Shown here: positions 41,002-50,195 of the stretch, piece by piece
How positions within the stretch are numbered: the first letter of the stretch is position 1
Layout: every line of letters starts with the position of its first letter
Source: Prevotella sp.
Lineage (GTDB): Bacteria; Bacteroidota; Bacteroidia; Bacteroidales; Bacteroidaceae
Reading direction: 5' to 3'
Assembly: GCA_017557405.1 (NCBI GenBank)
Contig: JAFYYV010000013.1
Location: forward strand, 50,577 to 114,576
DNA length: 64,000 nt
Translations under genes and position numbers: made by a program
Notes under the pieces: generated by a model
Databases searched by the model: none
Told to the model about the DNA's origin: nothing
Seen by the model: only the letters and a program-made list of their open reading frames with translations

Positions 41002-43977
41002 TCATCTGATGACGATTTTCTTCTTCCCAATGAGATAGATGCCAGCAGGAAGTTCGTCGACCACGTTCTCACCCTGTTGGAGTTTCAGCGTACGTACAAT
41101 CTGCCCACCCACTGCGTAGATGCTGATGTTTTGCTCCGTTTCTGCGAATATGACCACCTTGTTGTCGCGCAAACAGATTTCGAGATGGTTGTCGGCGGTG
41201 TTCTGGGTGATGGCTGATGGCAGGTCGTGGATTTCAAAACGAACATTGTCCAGATACCTCATGCGTCGTCCGATCCATTTTTCGATGTATGAGAGTTCGT
41301 CATCGAAGTCGAGTTCATAGCCTGCAATGTCGGAGTCGTAGTTCCATTTTGCATATTCGCGTTTGTCGGCACCAGCGGTTTTGAACTCAGCACGTTGCTT
41401 GCGGAAGCGGTTGAGGATGCTTTCCGTAGAGAGCCAATTGTCGCGTAGGTCGCGGTAGCGCATACGAACCTTAAGGTTGAAGTTGTCAGCATTAGTATTG
41501 CGGAGACGACGGAAGAGGTTGAAGTCGCCGTGCTCGTAGTTCGTGATGTATTGGGTATAGTCCTGTTCGGGATTCATGAAGTCTTGGTGGAAATAACTGT
41601 CGCTCCAGCGTTGTCCGATAACAGCATCGAGGTCCCAGATGGCGAAGGTAATCATGGGCGACGTCTGCTTGTCATAGCAGGCGAGGAACATGTTCTTTCC
41701 GTGGTTGTCGGTAGCAATGATGGTTTCGAGCAGGATGTAATAGTCGATGACAAGTGGCAAATCGAAGTATTGTCCTACTTGTTGTTTGAATTGCTCGTCG
41801 GAGGCTGTACACACGAAGTTGACTGCGTCGTAGAGTGTCTGCCAATCGGAGCGTCCGATGTCCTCGAAGTCGGGGTATTTCGTCTCGTACCTGTCCCACA
41901 TGTCGTTGGAGTTGCTGAAGCCTGTGGGCGACGTACCTGGGTAATTGGGGTTGTCGGAATAGTGGCCCATAAAGGTGGAGTACGACCAATCTTTCGATTT
42001 CCACAACTGACCGTGTATCTCATCTGTCTCTTCGTCGTATTTCTTCAATTTCATCTGCTTGCGATCGATGTTTTCAGTCATGCAGTAGATACCCCGATAC
42101 TCACCGTTGAGGATGAGTTCTACGAAACGACCGCGTGTGCCAGTCATAGCTTTGGGTTCCTCATCGAAGTAGTAGGGGGGGGTGGAATAGTCGTTCCATA
42201 GGTCGGTGACCATTCTGTTTCTGATTCTACTCATGTCCACCTGACACGATTCGAGAATCCACGAGTTGTCTTTCCTCAATCCGAAGAACTTCTGTTCGAG
42301 TTTGTTGCCTTGGTTGTCCTTCAGCTTCACGTGGTAGTTGCGTTTGTGCTTGCCACTTCCATTGGTGATGCCACCACGCCATTTGGCTTTCATGTTGAGG
42401 AGTGACGATTGCAGCACATCGGGTTCGATGACGCGAATATAGCCATCGCTATAATTGTTGTTGAACGAACCGTAGAGGGTGACCACGGGTAACGAAGTGA
42501 ATTGGATTCTTTTCGAGAGTTTTGCGCCATCGGATTTGTATGCTACCACAGTTGTTACTTTCTCGGCGGTGATGGCGGAGAATTGATAGACATCACCATC
42601 TTTGATGGTAGAGATGCCGATGACCACTTTGTTCCATCCGTTGCGCAGTTCATAGTTGATGACAGCAGAGAATGGATTGCCGAACTGCTCGAGTGGGATA
42701 GGACAGAGATAGAGGTCGTTCGACTGGTCATAAGCTAAAGCATGTCCATCGATGGTGAAATTCTTCAATGCTTGTGCGAGTGGGTCGATGGATGGTTGGC
42801 TGGTAACCTTCTTGCGCAGTTCCTCCATCGATTGGAAGTCGCGAGGTACGGTGGCCATCTCCTGTTCGATTTCGGCATCGGAGAGATAGTCTTTCAGGTC
42901 GGCTCTCAGTTTCGCCTCCTCACCTTGGAGGAGTTCGTCCTCTGTTCCAAGGAAGGCAAGCAGGATGTTGTCTATGGCAATCCAGTTGGCGTTAGTGTTT
43001 TCAGCCTTGATACCAAATGTCACATCGCTCTCTTCACTCACCGTGAAATCAAGGATGTATCGTTCTGGCATGTCGTCGTTTGTTGAGATGTTGACGGATT
43101 TCGTGTTGGCAGGTTGTTGGGTGCTGGCAAAAAGTGTAACGCCTGTGCCTTTCTCCTCGGGGATGTTTTCCCACCAGTTATCGCTACCTTGATAGACAGC
43201 TATAGCATCGGCTTGCAATCGATAGTTTCCGGCAGGCAGATGACTGAGCGTTTGTTGCAACGTACAATCGCTGAGCGGTCCTTGTGCAGTTTCGTGCCAG
43301 TTCTCGATGAAAGGAGCTACCAGCGAGGCATCGCCGTTGTAGTGGGAGCCACCAGCGCCGGTATTCATGAAGAAATCGTTATAGGTCCATCCGTCAAGTG
43401 CATCCATCGTAGCTGTGAACCACGAAGAAACATCAAAACCTTCATCCACCGTGCGTTCGAAAACCTGTTTTCCGTTCTGGTCGTAGAAGGAAAAACGTTG
43501 GTTGCTTCCGCCCGTTCCTGTGTTTGAGTAAGTACCTACGGTATATGAACTAGTTCTTACATCCCACAGATGGTCGGTGTGTTCCACGTTTCGGATACAA
43601 TAGACACCATCGCTGATGGGCTCTACCGTCCACAAAGAAAGGTTGCCGTCGATGGTCGCGGTCATACTGACATAGCGTCGTCCTGAGCCTGTATAGACAC
43701 CATCGTAGGTGATGTATTGCTTTGTCTTGGCGTTTTGGATGGAATAGTATCCGTTTTGCACCTCACTGAAAATCCAGTAGGTCTCTTCCGCATCGTTACG
43801 TTGGCTCTGATAGTAGAGGGGAGTGTCGTTCACACCAGCGGTGAGTCCGTCCACCACGCAACCATCGGGGAAATATTGGCTTACAATGTGGTATTTCTTG
43901 GTGGCAGAGAAGTCGGGAGTGGCGTTTGTTTGCACGAAGGCGACCATTGCCAAGAGGAATGTCAGTAGTTGTTTCAC
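41002..43977 (-). CDS. Secreted CotH-family protein with lectin-like N-terminus
   Basis: The 991-residue protein starts at GTG 43977 with a signal peptide (LLAMVAFVQTNA). An N-terminal ricin-like beta-trefoil region (25-170, YYSIQNAKTKQYITYDG) and a carbohydrate-binding-like jelly roll (175-345) precede the CotH kinase-like domain (about 540-900: KRNYHVKLKD, KFFGLRKDNSWIL, ELILNGEYRGIYCMTENID, FAIWDLDAVIG). CotH-fold proteins are atypical kinases that can phosphorylate secreted proteins. It ends in a sorting-type tail (YAVGGQIVRTL...GIYLIGKKKIVIR). It is monocistronic with a TATCTTTG box upstream. Whether it is an active kinase is not known. Confidence 0.87.
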   Translation of the reverse strand: MKQLLTFLLAMVAFVQTNATPDFSATKKYHIVSQYFPDGCVVDGLTAGVNDTPLYYQSQRNDAEETYWIFSEVQNGYYSIQNAKTKQYITYDGVYTGSGRRYVSMTATIDGNLSLWTVEPISDGVYCIRNVEHTDHLWDVRTSSYTVGTYSNTGTGGSNQRFSFYDQNGKQVFERTVDEGFDVSSWFTATMDALDGWTYNDFFMNTGAGGSHYNGDASLVAPFIENWHETAQGPLSDCTLQQTLSHLPAGNYRLQADAIAVYQGSDNWWENIPEEKGTGVTLFASTQQPANTKSVNISTNDDMPERYILDFTVSEESDVTFGIKAENTNANWIAIDNILLAFLGTEDELLQGEEAKLRADLKDYLSDAEIEQEMATVPRDFQSMEELRKKVTSQPSIDPLAQALKNFTIDGHALAYDQSNDLYLCPIPLEQFGNPFSAVINYELRNGWNKVVIGISTIKDGDVYQFSAITAEKVTTVVAYKSDGAKLSKRIQFTSLPVVTLYGSFNNNYSDGYIRVIEPDVLQSSLLNMKAKWRGGITNGSGKHKRNYHVKLKDNQGNKLEQKFFGLRKDNSWILESCQVDMSRIRNRMVTDLWNDYSTPPYYFDEEPKAMTGTRGRFVELILNGEYRGIYCMTENIDRKQMKLKKYDEETDEIHGQLWKSKDWSYSTFMGHYSDNPNYPGTSPTGFSNSNDMWDRYETKYPDFEDIGRSDWQTLYDAVNFVCTASDEQFKQQVGQYFDLPLVIDYYILLETIIATDNHGKNMFLACYDKQTSPMITFAIWDLDAVIGQRWSDSYFHQDFMNPEQDYTQYITNYEHGDFNLFRRLRNTNADNFNLKVRMRYRDLRDNWLSTESILNRFRKQRAEFKTAGADKREYAKWNYDSDIAGYELDFDDELSYIEKWIGRRMRYLDNVRFEIHDLPSAITQNTADNHLEICLRDNKVVIFAETEQNISIYAVGGQIVRTLKLQQGENVVDELPAGIYLIGKKKIVIR

Positions 43978-44035
43978 GTTTCGTAAAAATGATGAATGTA
44001 ATAAATGAAAAATGGATGATACATGTTAGCGGCTG

Positions 44036-44043
44036 CAAAGATA
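44036..44043 (-). promoter_or_regulatory. -7 promoter box of the CotH gene
   Basis: The complement reads TATCTTTG, 59 bases before the start. The -33 element is not clear. Confidence 0.5.
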
Positions 44044-44123
44044 CACATTTTTCATGAGAAAACCGATAAGATATCGATTTTTTAAGATTTCAGCGGAAAA
44101 GAGAAACAAAGCGGTTTCGGATG

Positions 44124-46325
44124 CTACGGCAAAGGCAGCAAACCTTCCCATTGCACATCCCAGTCGGCGGGGAAACCAGGATTCTTGCCTTCTGCTCCAT
44201 CCCATCCCGCAAGCATCATGGCAACGGCTGTGAGCAATCCTCCGTTTCCAGGGAGATAAACGCGCAGGCGGTCATCTTGGTAGTTATGTCCGCTCACGAG
44301 ATAGGTGTTGGTGCGTTTGTCCATCAATAAAGCATCAACGGCGCGTTCAGGTTCTCCCAATCGAGCGGCGCACATCGCAACCATTGGAAAGTCCCATCCC
44401 CACGTTTTGTCCCAATTCCAATTATCCCAAATCCAATGCAACGTATGGCGCATGATGTCATTGTCAACCAAGCGGTTCTGGGGAAGCATTCCAAGAGCAC
44501 CAAGCACGGCGGGGTGGTCGGAGATATTGGGTGAGCCCCCTCCCGACCTCCCCCCGTAGGGGAGGGAATTGTTAGGTGTTGGATGTGCGTAGATAGGAGC
44601 GGTTTCGGCAGCCCAATAAATGGAATCCTCACCCGAAGCGAGGGGCGAGAGACGGTTGATAATGTCATCCCAGTCAGCACGGCGTGGTTTTCCACTCCGT
44701 TCGCGCCATTTTTGTGCTGTCTGGAGCCCCCAGAGCCAATACGAAAGTTCGAAAGGCGGGTTTATGGTTTCATCGGCTTTCAACGTCTCTTGTGCGGGAA
44801 TGCAACCTTTCAGGATGTAGCGGTTGCGTGCTGAGTCGAGGGTGACAAAAGATGACATGAACTCGGCTGTCTCCTCCACCAAAGGACCATAACCCGCAAG
44901 CATCTTCTTTGCCACTTGTTCCATTTCTTTCGCTTTCGCAGGCACACGCTTCATAGCCTCGTGGTTTTTGCAATAGCGGTAGAGAAGTTCGGCGAGGTAG
45001 ATGTAGTGCGGCTGTTGCCAGATGAGGTATGAACCTACATTCGATGGAGCCTCCTCACCCGATGGGTCGGTCATCTTCATCCATCTTACCCCCTTGAAAC
45101 CCTGCCGTTCTGCTATCTTGCGTGCTTTGGGAGCGGCACCTTGATACCAATCCATCGTAGGCAATAGCAGATCGGGATGTCCCCACAAGCCGAACTGAAC
45201 AAGATGCCACCACGTCATCTCAAGATGGAATTTGCCGAACCATGAGTTGTAAGTCAATCCTGTCTCTGCTGGTGGTGTGTTGCCAGCATCGTTTACCGCC
45301 AACAGATATTGCGAAAGAACGATTCGGCGCTCCAACTCGCGAGCTCGTGGGTCTTTCACACGTGAGAAATCGACAAAGGCGCCATTCTTCCAATATTCGT
45401 TCCAAAAGGCTGCTGTGCGCAGGGAATGGTCGGTGAAAGGTTGGTGGTGGACGCTCGGTGTGGAGTAATACCTTAGCCTGTGATGCTTGAACTCCACAGA
45501 GAAATCCAATGTTCCTTTCTTGTTCGACAATTTCACGGCATGGCGCCCAGCCTGACTGATGTGAGCCTCGCCTACCCAAGTGATTTTGACATCGTACACA
45601 ATATCATCGATGGTCACCGTGAGGTCGGCGTCGTTATCCGAGAATCTGTATTTCACCCGCTGTTTGCGCTCCTTGCTCCAGTCGGCTGCATCATCGCTAT
45701 GCCCTCCAGTGGGGTAGGGCACTCTGAACAACACTTCGACACGCCCTTTTGTCTCCACACGCGAAGCAATCTGGCTGGTTGCAGGGTTGCACACCGTCTT
45801 CACGTGGTAAGGTTGCCCATTGTAGGTGAAACGACTCTCAATCTTTCCCGTCCAAAGGTCGAGCGTTTGATTCACATTCTTCACAAGACTCGTGTCAGCG
45901 AGATTCAATCCTATGCATCCCATGTGCAATCGATGTGGATTTGCACGCAGGTAGTTGGCGGCATCTTGTTGACGGCCTTTCTCCTTGAATTGCACCGAAT
46001 AAACCTCCTTGTGGCCACGCCCGAAATCCTTCTCCACCAACGCCTCCCGGGCCTTGTAGTATTTCGTATTCTCGAACGCATGCCAACCCCAGTCGCTCAT
46101 CGTGCACAAAGGCACTCCCTTCGCGTATTCCTCGGGGAATGTCTGCAATCCTGTCGCATCTACGGTAAAGGCAAAATGTCCGTTGCCCACCGTGAGTGAA
46201 GCCAACGGATCAACGGTTGTCACGTGCGGATTGTTGCGTGTGATAACCTTCTTGCGATCGATGCCTTGAGCGCAGAGCATACTGGACAAGCCAACTAGGA
46301 TGCAGATGACGACAAATCTTTTCAT
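44124..46325 (-). CDS. Secreted six-hairpin glycosidase-like enzyme
   Basis: The 733-residue protein starts at ATG 46325 with a signal peptide (LVGLSSMLCAQG). A beta-sandwich N-terminal half (GNGHFAFTVDATGLQTFP...) precedes an (alpha/alpha)6-barrel-like half with FHLEMTWWHLVQFGLWGHPD, the block WGDxN-like SYWLWGLQTAQKWRER, WAAETAPIYAHP and WGWDFPMVAMCAARLG. The layout recalls GH65/GH15-type and related six-hairpin glycosidases; the exact family and acid residues are not assigned. A GC-rich repeat is embedded in frame (SLPYGGRSGGGSPN) in a loop of the barrel. It has its own strong promoter, next to an array of 22-bp units. Confidence 0.8.
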   Translation of the reverse strand: MKRFVVICILVGLSSMLCAQGIDRKKVITRNNPHVTTVDPLASLTVGNGHFAFTVDATGLQTFPEEYAKGVPLCTMSDWGWHAFENTKYYKAREALVEKDFGRGHKEVYSVQFKEKGRQQDAANYLRANPHRLHMGCIGLNLADTSLVKNVNQTLDLWTGKIESRFTYNGQPYHVKTVCNPATSQIASRVETKGRVEVLFRVPYPTGGHSDDAADWSKERKQRVKYRFSDNDADLTVTIDDIVYDVKITWVGEAHISQAGRHAVKLSNKKGTLDFSVEFKHHRLRYYSTPSVHHQPFTDHSLRTAAFWNEYWKNGAFVDFSRVKDPRARELERRIVLSQYLLAVNDAGNTPPAETGLTYNSWFGKFHLEMTWWHLVQFGLWGHPDLLLPTMDWYQGAAPKARKIAERQGFKGVRWMKMTDPSGEEAPSNVGSYLIWQQPHYIYLAELLYRYCKNHEAMKRVPAKAKEMEQVAKKMLAGYGPLVEETAEFMSSFVTLDSARNRYILKGCIPAQETLKADETINPPFELSYWLWGLQTAQKWRERSGKPRRADWDDIINRLSPLASGEDSIYWAAETAPIYAHPTPNNSLPYGGRSGGGSPNISDHPAVLGALGMLPQNRLVDNDIMRHTLHWIWDNWNWDKTWGWDFPMVAMCAARLGEPERAVDALLMDKRTNTYLVSGHNYQDDRLRVYLPGNGGLLTAVAMMLAGWDGAEGKNPGFPADWDVQWEGLLPLP
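44532..44586. repeat. In-frame GC-rich palindrome in the glycosidase gene
   Basis: GAGCCCCCTCCCGACCTCCC then CCCGTAGGGGAGGG and TTAGGTGTTGG. Related to 26337-26373 and to 49758-49770. Confidence 0.7.
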
Positions 46326-46334
46326 ATCTCCTTG

Positions 46335-46365
46335 CAAAATTACAAAAATCTATCGGAAAAACCAA
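46335..46365 (-). promoter_or_regulatory. Promoter of the glycosidase-like gene
   Basis: The complement reads TTG (46363-46365), 20 bases, then TAATTTTG (46335-46342), ending 10 bases before the ATG at 46325: a very short leader. Confidence 0.78.
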
Positions 46366-46404
46366 AAATCACGCCCGTTTTTTCATCGACTTACAACAGT
46401 CTTG

Positions 46405-46492
46405 TCAAAGACCACAAATGAGCCGCTCAAAGCTATGGAATGAGGCGGTCAAAGCTATGCAATGACACGGTCAAAAGCCACAAATGACAAAC
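46405..46492. repeat. Four exact 22-bp tandem units in a divergent promoter region
   Basis: Units start at 46405, 46427, 46449 and 46471. The second and third read TCAAAGCTATGGAATGAGGC and TCAAAGCTATGCAATGACAC, each plus two more bases. The array lies between the glycosidase promoter and the receptor gene at 46639 and matches the family at 23651-23738. Confidence 0.88.
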
Positions 46493-46568
46493 CGCTTACC
46501 CAAACTCCAAAACATGAAATTTTATTGAAACCATAAAACGTTGAAAGACAGCGGTTTCGTGAAATTTT

Positions 46569-46650
46569 ATGAATCGATTAACTTTTTTTATGTTCGCGCG
46601 GATTAACTTTTCGCGCGCTCATACGTCTAATAATCGATATGAATCGATTA
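46569..46650 (+). promoter_or_regulatory. Duplicated start region and CGCGCG inverted motif before the receptor gene
   Basis: ATGAATCGATTAA occurs at 46569 and again at the real start (46639), 70 bases apart and so out of frame. Between them CGCGCG is repeated at 46595 and 46612 around GATTAACTTTT, a possible operator. No consensus -7 box is found. Confidence 0.5.
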
Positions 46651-49242
46651 ATTATCATTTTTTTGCTGCTTTTCAGTGCAATGGCAGCAACAGCACAAGG
46701 ACTAGTAAAAGGCAGAGTTTTAGACAAAACTAACAATGAGCCGCTGAGTTTCGTAAATGTAAAAATCTCCAATCAGGGCAGTGATGCACTGGTTAAAGGG
46801 GCTGTGACCGACACTGAAGGACACTTTAGTATCGACGGGTTGAAAAATGGTCAATACACATTGACGCTCACCTTCGTGGGTTACAGGAACGTAGTAAGGA
46901 ATTTTGTTGTCAACGACCGCAACCGCTCGCACAACTTCCCCGCTCTCTACATGAGCGAAGACGCCCATCAGCTGAAGGAAGTGACCGTCACAGGACAGCG
47001 ATCGGCCATGAAGTTGGAGGTGGACCGCAAGTCGTTCGATGTGTCGCAATTGGTGACCAACGCGGGTGCATCTGCTTCGGAGGCTTTGGAGAACATCCCT
47101 AGCGTGGAGGTTGACAACGATGGCAATGTTTCGTTGCGTGGCAACACGAGTGTGGAGGTGTGGATCAACGGTAAGGCGAGTGGACTGACCACCGATAACC
47201 GCGCTGAGATTCTGCAGCAGTTGCCTGCGGAGAGTATCGACCACGTGGAGGTGATTGACAATCCGTCGGCGAAGTTCTCGGCTGAGGGCTCGGCGGGCAT
47301 CATCAACATCGTGCTCAAGAAAGACCTCAAACCCGGCTATTACGGTTCGTTGCAGGCAGGTGCCAACACGCAAGGTGGCGCCAACACGAGTTTCAACATC
47401 AACTACAACTCGCCCATCATCGACACCTATTTGAATGTCGGTTTCCGCCATCGCGAGGGCGAAGGACGCACGGAGAGCGAACAGGAATATCTGCAGACGA
47501 ACCAATATCAATGGTACAAGGCGAAGAACTCGAACATGGGTAACAACCTCTTCGGACGCGCAGGACTGACGTTCCACGTGACCAAGAAGGACGACATCTC
47601 GTTGTCGGGTATGATGATGAAGGGACGAAACAAGAACTGGAGCACCACACCCTACCATTATGGTACCATCGGAGCCGCCAGCGATACACGTCTAATGACC
47701 CGAAGAAACACCGGCGGAGGTAATATGAACATGCTCTATGGCGAGTTCAACTACCGCCACTCATTCACCGACACGCATTATCTGGACTTCGTGGTGGGCT
47801 TCAACCGTTGGAAATCGGACAACGACGCCTTCTACCAGGACTCCACCGTGACCTATTTCGAGCCTTACACCACCACCTATTCCTACCAGTCTCGCCCGCG
47901 TCACATGAACAACCGTTCGATGGAGGTGAAACTCGACTATGAGAACCCCATCTCAGAGAACATGAAGCTGCAGGCGGGCTACCAGGGACGTTTCTCGCAT
48001 GAGAACACGCCACAGGAGTCGTTCATCGACAACACCAGCTGGGACGGGCACAATGCAGTTGAGGACAAGCTCTATTTCAACCGATTCATCTACGATATGG
48101 ATCTGCATGCCCTCTATACCACCATCACCTACAAATGGAACAAGTTCGGCATCATGGCAGGTATGCGTGGCGAATACTGGAAGGTGAACACCGAAAGCTA
48201 TACATGGGAGCAGGAGCACGACGCTTCGAAACGCGACCTGCCCTTCAAGAAGGACTACTTCCAACTGTTCCCATCTGTGTTCTTGAGCTATCAGATTACA
48301 GACAACGACCAGTTGCAGTTGAACTACACACGTCGTCTGCGCCGTCCGTGGGGTGGACAACTCAACTCGTTCAAAGATACTCGCGACGCCACTACCGTTT
48401 CCTTCGGTAACCCCGAACTGACGCCTGAGTTCTCGAACTCGTTCTCGCTCAACTATCTGAAGACGTGGACAGAGCACTCGATGATGCTTTCGGCCTATTA
48501 CCGTCCCACCAGCGACGTGATACAACGCATCAGTTGGCAGAGCTCGACCGACGGACTCATCTACAACACCAGCAAGAACCTGGCAAAGAGCCTCTCATCG
48601 GGTTTCGAACTGACGGTGAAGAACAAGCTGTTCCGCATCCTCGACCTCACAACGTCGGCCAACGCCTATTATTACAAACTCAATGGATTCAGCTATGACA
48701 TCGACGGACAGACCGTGCGTGGAGAGGAAAACCACAACTTCACTTGGAATGCTCGAATGACGGCCAGCCTCATCCTACCCTACGACATTTCCATACAGAC
48801 AACCGGACGCTATCGTTCGCGTCAGGTCATCACACAAGGTTACCGCAAACCGGGATATGGAGTGGACTTCGGACTTCGCAAGAACTTCCTGAACAAGAAA
48901 CTCACGCTCGCCATCACTTGCCGCGACGTGCTCAACTCACGTCGTTTCGAGAACTTCGTGGAGAGCGAAACCTTCACCCGCCATCAACTCAACAAACGCA
49001 ACTCGCGTACGGTGAACTTCACGCTGACTTGGAACTTCGGAAACATGATGCCCAAACGGAAAGATATGCCTGGCATGGGAATGGATGGAGAAGAAGGAAT
49101 GGAAGGTGCTGAGGGTATGGGAGCCCCGATGAACAACAACATGTTGAACAATAACAATAGGAACAATAATACCAACAATAACAATAGAAACAACAACCAA
49201 GCCCAAAGAGAAGAGCAGAGCGGAGGTGGTGAAGAGGAGTAG
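46639..49242 (+). CDS. TonB-dependent-receptor-like outer membrane protein
   Basis: The 867-residue protein has a signal peptide (LLLFSAMAATAQG). It carries an N-terminal carboxypeptidase-regulatory-like beta domain (KGRVLDKTNNEPLSFVNV, 22-105), a plug domain (SMKLEVDRKSFDV-like start, IPSVEVDNDGNVSLRGNTSV, SAEGSAGIINIVLKK), and a 22-strand-type barrel of the OMP_b-brl_3 kind to about 805 (TVNFTLTWNF). A barrel usually ends at that aromatic residue; here about 60 more residues follow, Met/Gly-rich and then Asn-rich (NNNMLNNNNRNNN). Its last codon and the convergent prmC stop are one base apart. It is a lone receptor without a SusD partner; ligand unknown. Confidence 0.88.
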   Translation: MNRLIIIFLLLFSAMAATAQGLVKGRVLDKTNNEPLSFVNVKISNQGSDALVKGAVTDTEGHFSIDGLKNGQYTLTLTFVGYRNVVRNFVVNDRNRSHNFPALYMSEDAHQLKEVTVTGQRSAMKLEVDRKSFDVSQLVTNAGASASEALENIPSVEVDNDGNVSLRGNTSVEVWINGKASGLTTDNRAEILQQLPAESIDHVEVIDNPSAKFSAEGSAGIINIVLKKDLKPGYYGSLQAGANTQGGANTSFNINYNSPIIDTYLNVGFRHREGEGRTESEQEYLQTNQYQWYKAKNSNMGNNLFGRAGLTFHVTKKDDISLSGMMMKGRNKNWSTTPYHYGTIGAASDTRLMTRRNTGGGNMNMLYGEFNYRHSFTDTHYLDFVVGFNRWKSDNDAFYQDSTVTYFEPYTTTYSYQSRPRHMNNRSMEVKLDYENPISENMKLQAGYQGRFSHENTPQESFIDNTSWDGHNAVEDKLYFNRFIYDMDLHALYTTITYKWNKFGIMAGMRGEYWKVNTESYTWEQEHDASKRDLPFKKDYFQLFPSVFLSYQITDNDQLQLNYTRRLRRPWGGQLNSFKDTRDATTVSFGNPELTPEFSNSFSLNYLKTWTEHSMMLSAYYRPTSDVIQRISWQSSTDGLIYNTSKNLAKSLSSGFELTVKNKLFRILDLTTSANAYYYKLNGFSYDIDGQTVRGEENHNFTWNARMTASLILPYDISIQTTGRYRSRQVITQGYRKPGYGVDFGLRKNFLNKKLTLAITCRDVLNSRRFENFVESETFTRHQLNKRNSRTVNFTLTWNFGNMMPKRKDMPGMGMDGEEGMEGAEGMGAPMNNNMLNNNNRNNNTNNNNRNNNQAQREEQSGGGEEE

Positions 49243-49243
49243 G

Positions 49244-50125
49244 TCAATTTTCAATCTTCAACGCTTTCACCATTCTACACTTGCCAAATTGGTCGTTTCG
49301 CAGTTCAATCTCCACGAAGCCTTGTGACTTCAACATCGATGACAACTCGTCGGCATACAATGGGTTGATCTCGAAGTACAAGAGGCCACCTGGCTTCAAT
49401 GCTTGATGTGCATAACGTGCAATCGTGCGATAGAACAACAACGCATCGTTGTCGGGCACGAACAAGGCTTCGTGGGGCTCGTGTTCCAACACATGAGGTT
49501 CCATCTGGGCCGCCTCGCTTGCACAGACGTATGGAGGATTGGAGACAATTACATCCCACAGTGCAACATCGTCGGGAGCAGCAAGGGCATCCTGCTTCAC
49601 AAACGATACATTTGCTCCCAATTGCTCAGCATTCCCTTGTGCAATGCGTAGCGCAGCATCGGACACATCCCACGCGGTAACAGAGGCTGACGGAAGACCC
49701 AACGCCAACGAAATGGCAATGCAACCCGAACCCGTACCGATATCGAGTACATTCATTCCCCTACGGGGGGCTTCTTTTATCTCCTTATCTATTATCTGAA
49801 TATCTCGTTGTAACGCCCACTCCACCAACAACTCCGTCTCAGGACGAGGAATCAGCACCCCAGGCTCCACATGAAACCGATGGCCGTAGAACCAAGCCTC
49901 ACCCAACACATATTGTACAGGTTCCCCTTGCTCCAAACGGTGCATCAGGCTCTCCAGTTCCTCTTCGCCTATCTTATATCTATTATCTTTTATCTCTATA
50001 TCTCCTAATAGCATTTCCGCCAGTGTCAGACCGAAACGCTCTTCCAACACCAGCCTCACAATCGCCTTCGCCTCGCGCTCATCGTACAACGAAAGCAACC
50101 GCTGCCACAAATCCCTGTATCTCAT
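49244..50125 (-). CDS. prmC: Release factor glutamine methyltransferase
   Basis: The 293-residue enzyme methylates the GGQ glutamine of release factors RF1 and RF2 using S-adenosylmethionine. The motifs are VLDIGTGSGCIAISLAL and the signature VIVSNPPYV (NPPY). A helical N-terminal domain precedes them. Two word repeats are embedded in frame. AGATAAAAGATAATAGATAT gives IEIKDNRYKIGEE near residue 45. A second tract with a GC-rich piece gives IQIIDKEIKEAPRRG just before motif I. The C-terminal LKIEN also comes from a GAAGATTGAAAATTGA repeat. The catalytic parts are intact, so it should be functional. A promoter lies just upstream. Confidence 0.93.
   Translation of the reverse strand: MRYRDLWQRLLSLYDEREAKAIVRLVLEERFGLTLAEMLLGDIEIKDNRYKIGEEELESLMHRLEQGEPVQYVLGEAWFYGHRFHVEPGVLIPRPETELLVEWALQRDIQIIDKEIKEAPRRGMNVLDIGTGSGCIAISLALGLPSASVTAWDVSDAALRIAQGNAEQLGANVSFVKQDALAAPDDVALWDVIVSNPPYVCASEAAQMEPHVLEHEPHEALFVPDNDALLFYRTIARYAHQALKPGGLLYFEINPLYADELSSMLKSQGFVEIELRNDQFGKCRMVKALKIEN
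49755..49807. repeat. In-frame repeats in prmC (site 1)
   Basis: CCCCTACGGGGGGCTTCTTT is followed by TATCTCCTTATCTATTATCT; the latter is the AGATAATAGATA family on the minus strand. Confidence 0.65.
49970..50008. repeat. In-frame AGATAATAGATA repeat in prmC (site 2)
   Basis: ATCTTATATCTATTATCTTT then TATCTCTATATCTCC: at least five ATCT(T/C)(T/A) words. Confidence 0.68.
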
Positions 50126-50147
50126 TCTCTTACCTCATATTTTTCCG

Positions 50148-50177
50148 CAAAATTACATTCATTTCAGCAATTTACAA
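50148..50177 (-). promoter_or_regulatory. Promoter of prmC
   Basis: The complement reads TTG (50175-50177), 19 bases, then TAATTTTG (50148-50155), 22 bases before the ATG. Confidence 0.65.
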
Positions 50178-50195
50178 AAAAATCAAACACAAAAC

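Noticed and set aside
46405-46492. Possible CRISPR array
   Set aside because: The 22-bp units are contiguous with no spacers and diverge from each other; no cas genes are nearby.
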